In this document: positions 34,898-46,310 of the stretch, one piece after another | Position numbering within the stretch: position 1 is the stretch's first letter | Layout of the letters: each line of letters starts with the position of its first letter | Origin: Crocodylus rhombifer | Lineage: Eukaryota; Chordata; Crocodylia; Crocodylidae | Direction: 5' to 3' | Length of the DNA: 64,000 nucleotides | NCBI GenBank assembly: GCA_038503035.1 | Contig: JAVSML010001160.1 | Span: forward strand, 62,001 to 126,000 | Notes under the pieces: model-generated | Databases searched by the model: none | What the model saw: only the letters and a program-made list of their open reading frames with translations | Told to the model about the DNA's origin: nothing | Made by a program: the position numbers and the translations under genes

Positions 34898-34915
34898 TGC
34901 TTTATGAAAGCAGGG

Positions 34916-35458
34916 TTACTAGTTTCCTTGTCTGTTTTCTTACCTTTAATATAACTTAAAATGACTGTCCTTGAACCATGGATTTTTTTCAAGGGGCTAC
35001 CCAAAATTCATAATCCAAGGATGATTTTTAGTTGTGGATTGCACATCTTTGCTATGCAAGCCTATGTACATCAAGATGATTCTCACTCTCTTTAGGAAAT
35101 ACACTATAACATATCATTAGGAGCAACATACTCCCATGGCAGAGAGGGACCTTTGTGGCTTTTCTCTTGGGCACCTGCAGTCAGGTCATCCTCACAGCTG
35201 CTCCATTACAACTCTGCATTCTGCTATGTTCACAAACACCCAGCCTCCACCAAAATTACCCAGAAGGCCCTCAGATGCAGGAAGGACAAAAGGATTTTAA
35301 ATGCTTGAGGGAGAAAAGTACTACGTTAAGGGTTTGGACCTAGTAGAGAGGCTGAAGAAAAGCACACTTAAGGAGGCTAGAGAGCAGGCTGGGAGGTAGA
35401 GGGCAAAGCCTTCGGTGGGGATGGCTTGGTATCCAATGATCCCTGCCCACATGAGTGC
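34916..35458. other. Intergenic stretch after the gene, nothing recognised
   Basis: No exon and no recognisable repeat. Confidence 0.5.
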
Positions 35459-35466
35459 TTGCCAAG

Positions 35467-35592
35467 CAGTGACATAACTAGGGCAGGGCAACTGGGGCAA
35501 CTTGGCAGGGGATAAAAAAAACAGCTGCCACCAGCAGACACACAGTTGTGATCATAATTGCAGTGGAGCCTGGTTGTGTTGCTATGCTGCTG
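35467..35592 (+). mobile_element. Non-autonomous hAT-type element, second copy of the 3380-3558 family
   Basis: It starts CAGTGACATAACTAGGGCAG and ends ...TGCTATGCTGCTG. It is flanked by TTGCCAAG (35459-35466) and CTCCCAAG (35593-35600), 6 of 8 matching. The interior GTTGTGATCATAATTGCAGT parallels the minus strand of the 3380-3558 copy (ACAATCATGATTGTAGTGG). The element is 126 bp and non-coding. Confidence 0.72.
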
Positions 35593-35789
35593 CTCCCAAG
35601 CTTTCTTTGTTTGCATGACATTTCTGAAAGAAAATTCACCTCTAGGTTTCTCACAATCCTGTCCCTGTTAAGAATGAAAAGGAGCAGAACTGGTGACCGT
35701 TTCCTACCATCCCATTACCCAGGCCAATTGAATTTGAATGGAGTTCCACAGATAATAATGTCAGAAATGATAGTCTAATCCATTCTGAT

Positions 35790-35990
35790 GGGTGCGTCTA
35801 CATGAGGCCTTACAGCACCTTTGTTACTGCATTGTCATTTAGTACTTCCTTTTGGCCGGTACGTTGCCATAGCAATGCATTATAATGAGGGAGCATGTTG
35901 CTATGGCGATGTGGCAGTGGTGTCACGGTTTTTGCCTATGGCGCTGCAGTGCATCGTCACAGCAATGTAGCATCTTGTGCAGGCACACCC
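35790..35990. mobile_element. MITE-like element, GGGTGCGTCTACATG ends
   Basis: The left end GGGTGCGTCTACATGAGGCC and right end ...CTTGTGCAGGCACACCC are approximate inverted repeats. The interior ATGTTGCTATGGCGATGTGG is related to the element at 7914-8140. It is 201 bp and non-coding. Confidence 0.65.
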
Positions 35991-36207
35991 TTAATGTCTG
36001 AGTCTCTAGCACTACTGCCAGCTTATCCCATGTATATTTGAGCATGATATCAAGAAATCCTTAAGGAAGTGAGTTAGCATGTCTTTGTTGATTGTGCTAA
36101 TAGTTATATAACATCATTTCCCAGTCCTGTACAACCTACCTTCAGCACCACAGCACTCTTCTGCTTTCTGCCTGGAACTTGACCTTTGTGCCCTTTTTAA
36201 CAGTAAT

Positions 36208-36474
36208 CATAGGTGACACATGGGGGGGGCACAGAGGGGCACATGCCCCTCCCCAAGATTGGCTCTCACTGGCCAGGGGGTGGTGGGAGATGGCTGATGT
36301 CCCTCCTGAGAATGTGGGGGTGCTGAGAAAAGTGCCGGTGGCACTTCCAGTTTGCGCCAGCACTTTTGCTTCTGCCAGCGGTGGCAATCGGCCACTGGGG
36401 TACCTCCCCACCAAGGTCAGCAATCACCCTCTGGTACCCCTCCCCCCAGGATCAGGAGACACCAGTCACCCATG
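36208..36474 (-). mobile_element. Non-autonomous hAT-type element, family B copy 2, near-perfect 8-bp duplication
   Basis: The ends CATAGGTGACACATGG and ...CACCAGTCACCCATG are inverted repeats (CATRGGTGAC). The flanks ACAGTAAT (36200-36207) and ATAGTAAT (36475-36482) agree in 7 of 8 bases. On the minus strand the interior GCGCAAACTGGAAGTGCCAC and ACTTTTCTCAG matches the copy at 20367-20542. It is 267 bp and non-coding. Confidence 0.83.
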
Positions 36475-36849
36475 ATAGTAATGACAGTAGTTGCTTTAAA
36501 TTGACCTACAAAGAAAATGTTTGGAAGAATATTCACACAGTATTAAAGGGGCACTACTAAACAATGAAGAGCCCAATCCATTTTGGTCAGGTATTAGCAT
36601 AAGAAGGATTTAGTTAGAATGTAGGCACCTACCTGTAAATGTTGACAATCAACCCAGATTGGCCCTGCTCCCCAGGCTCAGTGGGCACCAAAGTTCAGGC
36701 TGCTGCTACATTTTTCAAAAGTGCTCAAGGCACTTGGGCTTCTGCAAATGCTCAAAAGCGTTCCAGTTGATTCACCAGGCCTAAACTTCATTGCAATCCA
36801 GATAGGTGCTGAGGTGACACCACAGCATTGAACTGCAATTAAATGCCAC

Positions 36850-37130
36850 TTGAAAATATCTGTCTAGGGGTGACAGCAATCATCTGGACATGAGCATGCT
36901 AGATTCTTGGTTGTTCTCAGCATGAAGGGACTTAAACTCACACCTCTCACTACCAGAACAGTTTGAATGAAGACACCTTCCATCCCACTGTAAAAGCTGG
37001 GTCACTGGGCAGCAAAGAATGCAAGATCCCTGGGGCCAGAAGGAGGATAAGCAAGAGGGAGCCTGACTCGGTAGTCTAGTGATTAGGTCATTCCACTGGA
37101 TGCAGAGAAACCTGGCTACTGGTCTTTGTG
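36850..37130. repeat. SINE-like composite with two opposed tRNA-like halves, copy 2
   Basis: It has the same arrangement as 8285-8570: GGGACTTAAACTCACACCTC on the left, the linker GGCCAGAAGGAGGATAAGCA, then a plus-strand tRNA-like head GTCTAGTGATTAGGTCATTC with GGATGCAGAGAAACCTGG. The shared order across two distant sites makes a dispersed repeat far more likely than chance. Confidence 0.5.
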
Positions 37131-40100
37131 CCAAGAACTTTGTGCATTTTCTTTTTGACGGTCCATGAGATCAGAATCTGGGCCGCTGCATGTAGGTCAA
37201 TATGGAAAAAAGCCTTTATATCATTTTATAAATTAAAAAAACCAAATGTTTGTTTTGTGCAAATATATATTAATCTGAGCGAAGGTAAGACTAAACCTAT
37301 TCGAACTGTGAACAGTGATGTTTTTATTTTTCTTGCATTTCAATTTATAATCTTGCATTACAGTTCACATTTTTTGTGGCTACAGATTCCATTCAGTACC
37401 CCCTCCCTAGGCAACTGCCTAGTGCTACTGACATTGTGATAATGCATCGATTAATAGTTTATTGTCACATAAATAATTTATACTAAATATTGCCTTTTAT
37501 TCTCCATATTCTTGCTAAGAGTAAGCCTATGCAGTTTTAATATAACTGTCATGCTGTTGTCAATACAAGGCTTCCTCGTCCTTTGAAATATGTGCACACT
37601 TGTCAGGAACAAAGTATTGCATTTGCCATGGATAAGACATTAACTACTATACAAAACCTTAGCAAAAATGGCGACAGATAACGAACCCATATGGAGTTTA
37701 CATGATCACTGAGCACGGAAATGTTAAGTGGTTTATTTACAATATTAAGAGACATTTTGCACTCAGACTAATTTTGCACCCTCAGAGTTGCATCCTGAGA
37801 GTTGATGGGGCTGGGTTTTACAGGTGCAAAGTAACTGAATATCTTTGATGCTGGTTTCAACCTCATGCTGGACTGAACATATTTAATTCAGCTTCCAATA
37901 CCCTCTAGTTTAGTAGAAGTCTGGTCTTTTGCCAGATCTAACTCAAGCTAGCAATCAGGATGTGCATACTCTTAAAAATACTACTTTTCTAAATGAAATT
38001 CCTGAGCAGGCTTGGTGCTGGGGAGAAAAGGAGCAGACTAATCATAAACATAATCAAAACAGTCTCATTTTGGCACTACATGAGTTCTTGTTTGAATTCT
38101 CTAATGTCATTTTAGGCATTAAATAGATTTTGGGAAGCTAAATAGGTCATACATTCTGGCAACCAGTTGGATGGATTTCATAACTCTTTTATGTCCCCAA
38201 GACATCTTCTGTTAGCCTACATTTTAATTAAAAAGAAAAAAGAAGGCTCACAAAACAGGGCAACACTTTATTCAATTAAAGGCTGTTTGAATGAAGATTT
38301 GCCACACTTCTGAATAATCAAGCTGATGAAGTACCTTCAAAGAGCAATGCCACTTGCTTTTATTTTGTGACCTCGAGGTGCTGGAGAACACGGGCTCCAG
38401 CTGTGGGCACAAACTGTTGGTGGGACAATCATAATATAAACAGACTGCCTGGGCCAGAAATAGCCGCAGAATATTTTCAATTAACAAGTACTCTATCCTT
38501 GGCTTTACTTTTGAGGCTTAGTACAGCCTATAAAAAAAAGAAAACAGTGTATATATAAACTGGAAGAAAACAGCAGATTATGAGCCACCCTATTTAATTA
38601 CTGCAGCTCTGAGTACTGGCTTTTACAGATTTCCCTTGTTTTCTACCCTAACACCCACAATTATGTACCCCTGCTCTACACATAAAGATCATCATATGCT
38701 AAGATCTTCTTTGCCCATTTCTCTTGGTTCATTATAACTCCTCCCCACTCCCCCACCCTTGCTCTTTTTAAGTAGTTGCTTCTACTTCAAATCTCAGGCC
38801 ATCTTCTTCAAGGCCTCTGGCGACTGTATCTTCCTTTTTTGTCTTTCTTAACACTTGCTCCCTTCCTCCCTCACTCCACTAGTCATAGTTCACCTTTTTG
38901 CCTGCACAGAACCTGGCAAAAGAAATCCTACACTCATTATCACACCCAAGCATTTGTATTTATATCTCACACTAGGTACCAACATAAGATTACTCAAAAA
39001 TTAAACTGGTTCTTCATTACTGCAACTAGGCAGAGAAAATGTAGCTGGTATCCCAGTCACGTGCACGTACAGGGGCAGGTCCGGGAGCGGGGAAGGTGCA
39101 CGGGTGCAGTTGCACCCACCTGTGATTCCTGCTTCACACAACATTTAAAACAAACTGCCTTGCACTAATATGCAGCAGCATTTCCATTCAGGCAGCAGTG
39201 GGGGAGTCACTTGACTTCATGGCTCATTGTAAATGTACCTGATTCCTTCTAAACTCCTCACTCCACGGGTGTTAACAACCCCCTCTCATTTTAATGGTCA
39301 TAATGTTCCACCAATCAAGCTATCATTTGTTCTGCAATTCTGCTGTCTGTTAGCTGCTTCTGGGAATGTAGCTTCTATTTCATAGCTGCACAGGCTGCTT
39401 TTAATCCTAGTTATAAACATTAACTGAGGTGTAGAAACAACTTTCAGTAAAGCATTGGATGCACTGTCAAGATGCGCAATGACTACAGGACTGAAGAAAC
39501 ATCTTTTGATTATGTGTGCCTAGTTTATTGCACTTTAAATACATAATATATGATACAGAAAATTAATGCATGTTCCGATGAAGTTATATATGTTTTTGCT
39601 TCCAGCTTAAATGGAACAATATAACCCTAGGCCCTTGGAATATTAGTGAAGCGGCTTTCTTTTTACATGGAGAAAAATATGTGTTGCATGATATGTAGCG
39701 ATGCACCACACCATCTATCTGTATCCCCTCTTTTCAAAATCCCAGCTCTGCCCATGTGCACATCCACTGACTTCCTGAGGTTGCCTCCGAAGTCTCCTGT
39801 CCTGCAGCTTGTTTCTGTTCCACTAAATTCTGTGCAACTAGCTGCATCAGGTATGAACCTTGCCTTTCCCACAAAAAGGCCCCAGAAAAGGCCTCAGAAT
39901 CTACAGGAGTTCTTGTTCCTAGCAATTCCTCCTCCCTTGAAATGCAGTTCTTTTGGACCATTTTGAGATGTGTTATTTCAATAAAAACAAGCCAGACCTG
40001 AGCATTTTATAAAGAAAGTTAAGCACAGTAAGGGAAACTTACTAGAAAACCCAAACAAGGGAATTCATTTATTCTTGGCTTTTATCAAAATAACCCATTT

Positions 40101-40712
40101 AGTATGGAGTTGGGGCTCACAAGTGTCCCACCAAGATTAGTGTTTGAGTATTATGGATGTGCTTGTAAGAAACCTGATTAAGAAGGGGCTTTGCCATCCT
40201 CGTCTTTTTCTCTATGGACACAAAAGAAAGAATTTCCATGGACTGTATGGGCAAGAAAAATGAACAATAAGTGGTCCCTCCAGCTTGTTACTAAAGTCCT
40301 TCAGTAGAGCAGTGTGAAGAAGCTTATGTTGGATGGTGCTGATTTTCTGAGTAAATGTAGGACTTGTACTCTTTAGATCTGTCAGTCTGCTGCCTTTCCT
40401 GGCACCAATTTTATTACCATTATTTTTGTAAGTTACTGAGGTAAAGACAGTGACTTTAGCACTGGCATCATCAATAGGTTACGTCTTAACTGCTCTGTAA
40501 GAAGAGGTGTCTTTGCAAGCTGCAGAATATCAAGAAGATGTATATTAACTGACTTTGATGTGAATGCATCTGTTGTGTTGTTGCTGGACAACATGACATC
40601 AGTAAAAAAACCTGCAAAACTGGTGTTTTACCACATTTTAATTATTATGGCATGAGTTTTGTTCATATGTGGTGTGCCTGGCAGTTCAGTGTCATGAATT
40701 ACAATAATGTGG
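37131..40712. other. Intergenic stretch, no gene recognised
   Basis: Unique-looking AT-rich DNA. The part at about 38270-38560 (for example TTTTATTTTGTGACCTCGAG and AATAGCCGCAGAATATTTTC) has the look of slowly evolving non-coding sequence, but I cannot test that. 39050-39125 is a small GC-rich patch of repeat-like composition. No exons seen. Confidence 0.4.
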
Positions 40713-41000
40713 ATTCATAGAATCATAGACAATTAGGGTTGGATGGGACATCAGGAGGTCGTATACTCCAGCCTGCTCAAAGCAAGGCCATCTCCAACTA
40801 GATCATCCCAGGCAAGGCTTTGTCTAGCTGGGTCTTAAAAACCTTCAAGGATGGAGATTCCACCACCTCTGGATAACCTGTTCAGTGCTTTACTACTCTT
40901 CTGGTGAGAAAGTTTTTCCTAATATCTAACCCAATTTCCTTTGCTGCAACTTGAGACTGTTGCTCCTTGTTCTCTCATCTGGCATCACTGAGAACATGTA
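40713..41000 (-). mobile_element. CR1 LINE 3' fragment
   Basis: Starting at ATTCATAGAATCATAGAC, the reverse of the CR1 3' terminal ATTCTATGATTCTATG repeat, the plus strand shows the standard CR1 3' segments: GGGTTGGATGGGACATCAGG, CTAGATCATCCCAGGCAAGG, and then TTCCACCACCTCTGG and GTGAGAAAGTTTTTCCTAAT, which on the minus strand encode the end of the RT ORF. It is 5'-truncated, frame-broken and of the chicken-like CR1 type, different from the copies at 43.8-50 kb. Confidence 0.85.
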
Positions 41001-41199
41001 GGACACAACAATGTAGGGCCCTGCTTTGGGGAGGGAGAAGTTATAGCTATGTGAGTCCCTCCACAGCTGGACATCCCTGTCAAGATAAATGGGTCTCACC
41101 CAGGTCTTTCCCTGTTGGTCTCCCAGCATTCAGGGAGACAGGAGGTGAAAGTACCAAGTGGTCACCTCACAGCAAGGACTCCCCTCATTGAACAAGAAG

Positions 41200-41770
41200 G
41201 CACCTGATCCAGGGGACACAGGGGTTGGAAAGAACAGGAAAAGGTGGGGATGGGTGGCTGGGTGGGTGTGGGGAGCCCTGAGAAAGGATCTGATGGCCCC
41301 CAGAGGCCAGACCCTTTGGGTTGGGGCCACGTGGATATATGCAGAATGAGATGGCGTAGTAGGGACCTTGGGGAGAGGCACAGAGACACCCCAGGGATGG
41401 CAGGAACAGGTGCAAGTGATGGAGGATGGGGTGCTGCAAATGTGGCCAGAGAGGTTATGGGGAGGGATAGCATGTCATGAGGGGAGGGATAGGAGGTAGA
41501 GACCTGAAGGGTGGAGCAGGGGCATCTTGGAGAGGTGGAGTGGAGGAAGTCTGAGGCATAGGAAGAGGCAAAGGGTATGTAGAAAGGGGAACAAGAGGGT
41601 CAAGTGTCTGAAATACTTTAGTAGCAGAGGGGTATTTGGGGAAGATGCAACAAGGGAGAGGAAGATGGGAGAAAAGAGATGGAAGAAAAGGGAGAAGAGT
41701 GCTGGGTAGAGGGTGATGGGGGTTTCGGTTCATGGAAAGAAGAATTGGGGGCTCAGGCAGGGTAGGGGAA
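41200..41770. other. Purine-rich (plus strand) asymmetric tract
   Basis: For about 0.5 kb the plus strand is mostly G and A (for example GGGGAGGGATAGGAGGTAGA near 41481 and GAGGAAGATGGGAGAAAAGA near 41656). The mirror minus-strand open frames (41130-41733) are correspondingly rich in P, S and L and carry no domain. There is no clear repeat period. It may be part of a decayed element adjoining the CR1 fragment. Confidence 0.6.
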
Positions 41771-43782
41771 GTCTCTTGGGAGACAGGGTACAGGGCCTAA
41801 AAAGTGGCCAGCTGGGAGGAAGCTGATGGTCCTAGGACTCTTCTAAAGTCAGGACTCTAGATGCCATGTGGAGAAGGGCTTCCTTCCTGTCAGTTGCTGC
41901 CAGGCTTTTTCAGCAAAATTACTGTGCAGCTATCCCACCTCCCCCAAGTCCCACTGGGTTTAATGGGAATGTACAGAGAGAGCCCTCCACAGGTTTCGGC
42001 CCAAGGACAGTGCACTTTGTCCTACTTCTGTGGTGGCAAAGGGAACATTCTGCTTCATTTCCTAATGCAACACAATTGGCATTGACATCCCCCTGATCTT
42101 GCAGGGGAGCAGGTCTCCTTCACATTGTAATGGGATTTCCAGTGACTTCTATTTATATTATAAAGTGCAGCTTTTTTAGCCATACTACAATTCCCAAATT
42201 GTAATATCAATACAAAGCAAATACATCAACTCCTAATGACATTGCAATGTTCCCTCTAGCTCTTACTAAAATAGTGTACATGTCTTATCATAGCCTGCTT
42301 TCCTACTTGATATGTCCTCAGTTCTGCAATATGAGAAGAATCCAGTTGAGCCTGAGGGCCCCCAAGGGGCAGATACTTTAGAAGATGAAAAGGGGGACCA
42401 AGTGGATGTGTGAAGAAAAGAGTGGGAGTGGGAGGATTTTGTGCAACCTGAAGGACCTACCTGCCTGGTTCATCGTACGTACCAGAGCCTTAACTCTTAC
42501 GCAGTCTTCAGTGCTTCCATTCGGTCCTCTATTTCTGCGGTTAGAATGAAAATGAAAATGAACTGAATGTTGTGTATAAAGGCTCTTCTTTCCTAAATGG
42601 TCTTTCTGGGTGATTACCTAAAAATATGTCTTGTATCTTAACTTTCAAAATACAAAAAACAGGATTGCAGGTTAAAACTTACTGACAATGTTTCAGCCCA
42701 CAAAAGGGGCATTAAAAATGAAAAAAAGGCCAAAACATGATTTGGACCCTGTGCAACTTTCCTTTTTCCACCAAAAATAAACCTTTGATTTATTTACATT
42801 TTGTGGGGATTGCAGGGTTTAAGAGAACATGGCTGTGAATAGGAGAGGCATGCAGTATTTTCTGTCTAGAGCAAAAAAGTATAACCTGCTTTGGTTTGTT
42901 TTTTGTTCTGACTTTTCTTTTAAAAAGCGATGAGTGATTGGGCAGTGTGTTTCACATCACTTGCCTGGAGCCAAGGTTTTTCAAATACCAGTTTTCTCTA
43001 GTGTCAAGTTTTAAGCAGTACCAAGCACACTTGCCTTTTCATTTGGAAATGTCTTTCAAATGCAACAACACTGCACTTGGTTATGTCAGCATTCCTGAAT
43101 GACTTAACCTCCTCCCAGAAGAAGAGGTGTGTGGCTCTGCAGACCTCTGCTAGGAAGGCTCCACCTTTGTATCCACCTAGCTGATACAGCCATGCCTCAT
43201 TTTTCTCTTCCACTTATAGAAATATTGCAGCATTTTGGGGAGCTATACCTGTAGGTGGCCTGATAAGTGGGAGTAAGGTTAAGCACAGGGATCATTGTGT
43301 ACATTAAAGGAAAGGTCATAATTACGAGTGAAGAAAGTTTCCCTCAGTAATTTTTATTGACATGTTTTGAAGAATAAGCATATTACAATATTTGAGTAGC
43401 CTCAGTTCTAGAAATGCACAGGTTCAGGACACACAAAATAAGCTTGTCAGTCACAGAACCACATATACTACAAAGGTTTGAATTCAATCAAGGGAAATTT
43501 CTAGGGCTACGTATTTCCAGTTACCATTGCATGCCTTCCATCCATTGCATGCCTTGACTCCTTATATTTGAGGCTACAGTGTCTGCCTCATAAACATACA
43601 TTTTAATTAGTCCTCTCATCATGGAAAGGATCTCGCTTTCATTTATTAGCATTTTCCATTCCAAAATCTCTTGCAATTACAATCATTTTCAACTGATGAC
43701 CTGTTCAGGCTGCTGACTGAGACTTTTCTCCCTGCTTAGCTTTGTGCATGGAAGGTTCATTTTCAGTGGATTTGGGGACATA
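41771..43782. other. Intergenic stretch, nothing recognised
   Basis: AT-rich DNA without gene or repeat I can name. Confidence 0.4.
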
Positions 43783-44306
43783 TCATAGAAACATAGAAGT
43801 AGGGTCGGAAGGGACCTTGTAGATCTTCAAGTCTGACCCCCTGCCTGTGCAGGAGAGAAACTGGGCTCAAATTACTCCAGCCAGGTAGGCATCAAGCCTC
43901 CTCTTAAAGACCCCCAGGTAGGAGCCAGCACCACTTCCCTTGGAAGCTGGTTCAGGATCCTAGTCACCCTAACTGTGAAGTAGTTCTTGCAGATGTCTAA
44001 TCTAAACTTACTCTCCAACAACTTGTGGCCGTTATTCCTTGTTATGCCAGGGGGCGCTAGGGGAAACAAGGTCTCCCCCAAATCCTTCTGGTCCCCGCTA
44101 GTGAGTTTATAGATGATCACCAGGTCCCCCCTCAGCCTTCTCTTGTGAAGGCTGAACAGGTTCAGGTCCTGCAGTCCCTCATTGTAGGGTCTGCCCTATA
44201 GTCCCCGGATCATGTGGGTGGCCCTCCTCTGGATCGTCTCAATGTTGCCCACATCCCTCCTGAAGTGGGGCACACAGAACTGGACACAGTACTCCAGGGA
44301 CTTAAA
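43783..44306 (-). mobile_element. CR1 LINE, 5'-truncated copy (RT C-terminus and 3' UTR)
   Basis: The terminal repeat TCATAGAAACATAGAAG at 43783 and GGGTCGGAAGGGACCTTG mark the 3' end. On the minus strand the end of the RT ORF is readable: SLEYCVQFC..HFRRDVGNIE, RRATHMIRG, then GDLVIIYKLTSGDQKDLGET, RNNGHKLLESKFRLDI, NYFTVRVTRILNQLP and REVVLAPTW, broken by frameshifts. It is close in sequence to the copy beginning at 45163, so the two belong to the same or sister subfamilies. Confidence 0.9.
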
Positions 44307-45162
44307 ATACAAGGATTTGTAACTATATTTAAGTATGAACAGAAGATTGTTGAAACATGAGGTAGCAGGGAAAGATCCAGACAGGGTGCAATGGCTCACC
44401 CTGGTTCAACCGCACTAAAAGCAGCACTCAGGGGAAACATTTGAGGTCCCTGAATCAGGGACTCAGGTAATACAACTAAATACAACTCAGGTAAATTTAT
44501 CTAAAGGTTTAAATGTTACGATCTGGATCTCTTGGACAGTCCTCAACCTTTAAAAGCCCTTGAAGAATGAAATCTAAAATGATAATAAGAACAAAGCATT
44601 TAAGAGACTTTTCCTTTGCCCTGTTTGTATTGGATAGCTTCTAAGATTTTAAGCATCCTACTGTATTAAAAAACAATTGCAAGAACTGAATTGCAGTTAC
44701 TAGGGACACTTGAATCTTTTTTCACATTTATATCTATTGCTCCATTTTAAAAATAGAAACAGCCTGGTGACTTCTGCATTTAAATAGAAAGGATAACTGC
44801 TGAGAAAATGTACGCCCAGAAGATTCTTAAAATGTATTATGCTTTTTAGCTGTCAGCTGATGTTTCTCTTTAACCAAGCTTTCTCATTTTGGATTTTAAT
44901 AACTCTTGGGCAGCCATCCCCCCCGAGGATGCCTTTGGGCACCATACACATCAAACAAGCTGTATAAAATTGTTATCTTGCAACAGACAGCTGCAGTTTT
45001 TGACCTGTTCTGCAACTGTGCTATTCAGACACCTATGAAGAGGTTGATGATCCCATTGTCGCATATGTAGTTGCCAGATGATATGGGAATTTCTAATCAG
45101 ATGTCTCTGATGACACTTCTGTGGCCAAATCTCAGAGCCAGCACTCTATCTTCATCCTCACA
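44307..45162. other. Spacer between two CR1 copies, nothing recognised
   Basis: AT-rich DNA without coding or repeat signals. Confidence 0.4.
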
Positions 45163-46310
45163 GTTTCATAGTTTCTAGGGTCGGAAGGGGCCTGAGCAGA
45201 TCATCGAGTCCAACCCCCTGTCATGGCAGGAAAGAGTACTGCAGTCAAACGATCCCAGCAAGGTGTACATCTAGCCTCTTCTTAAAGACCCCCAGGGTAG
45301 GAGCCAGCACCACTTCACTTGGAAGTTGGTTCCAGATCCTAACTGCCCTGACAGTGAAGTAGCTCCTCCTGATGTCTAATCTGAATTTACCATCTGTCAG
45401 CTTGTGACCATTATTTCTAGTCACTCCTGGTAGTACTTGGGAGAACAGGGACTGCCCCAATACCTGCTGGTCCCCTCTGACTAATTTGTAACAGGCCACT
45501 AGATCCCCCCTCAGCCTTCTCTTGTGGAGGCTGAACAGGTTCAGGTCCCTTAGCCTCTCCTCGTACGGCCTGCCCTGCTGTCCCCTGATCATGCGAGTGG
45601 CCCTCCTCTGGACACTCTCCATGTTGTCCACATCCCTCTTGAGGTGCAGCGCCCAGAACTGGACGCAGTACTCCAGCTGCGGCCTGACCAGTGCCGCATA
45701 GAGGGGGAGTGTCACCCCCTTGGACCTGCTTGAGATTCGTCTGTGGATGCATGACAGGGTGTGGTTGGCCTTCCTGACTGCATCCCCACACGGCCGGCCC
45801 ACGTTCATCTTGGCATCAATGGTGACTCCAAGATCCTTTTCTGCCTCTCCACTGACGAGAAGGGAGTTCCCAACCTGTAGGTATGGTGCTGGTTCTTCCT
45901 CCCCAGGTGAATCCCATCCTATTCTCATCCGCCCACCCCTGTAACCTGTCTAGGTCTGATTGCAGCCTATTCTCCCTTCTAGCATGCCCACATCCCCCCA
46001 CATCTTAGTGTCATCAGCAAATTTGAACAGGGTGCTTTTTACCCCCTCATCCAAGTCACAGATGAACATGTTGAACAGTGCGGGCCCAAGGATCGAGCCC
46101 TGGGGGACCCCACTGCCATATCCCTCCAGGTTGAAAATGACCCATCCACCACCACTCTCTGGGTGTAGCCCTCCAGCCAGTTGGCAACCCATTTGACTGT
46201 GTAGGTGTCGACACCACAGCTCCTAGTTTCTTAATCAGAACAAGGTGAGCGACAGTGTCGAAGGCCTTCCGAAAGTTCAGGAAGACTACGTCCACTGCTA
46301 CCTGCATTTA
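45163..46310 (-). mobile_element. CR1 LINE, host copy, 3' half (RT fingers/palm to 3' UTR)
   Basis: The 3' end at 45163 shows a TTTCATAGTTTCTAGGG-type terminal repeat. On the minus strand the RT ORF is readable in pieces: DVVFLNFRKAFDTVAHLVLI (palm motif A), then [17 protein letters not shown], then [14 protein letters not shown] with the catalytic FADD. A 227-codon uninterrupted stretch follows at 45245-45928, ending VVLAPTLGVFKKRLDVHLAG. Motifs A, B and C lie in different frames, so this copy is not able to make RT. It breaks abruptly at about 46310, where a plus-strand CR1 starts. Its continuation is at 47886. Confidence 0.9.

Larger units (their letters stand above)
30852..34915 (+). other. 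SLC35F1: SLC35F1 3' UTR (about 4.1 kb)
   Basis: Non-coding, AT-rich sequence from the stop codon to the first strong cleavage context. There is no splice-like interruption and no large transposon, apart from an old MIR-like piece at 32290-32475 and a TG microsatellite at 33697-33721. Candidate poly(A) signals AATAAA lie at 33210-33215, 34002-34007, 34692-34697 and, best, at 34886-34897. A long 3' UTR is usual for this brain-expressed gene in other vertebrates. The exact end is an inference. Confidence 0.75.
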
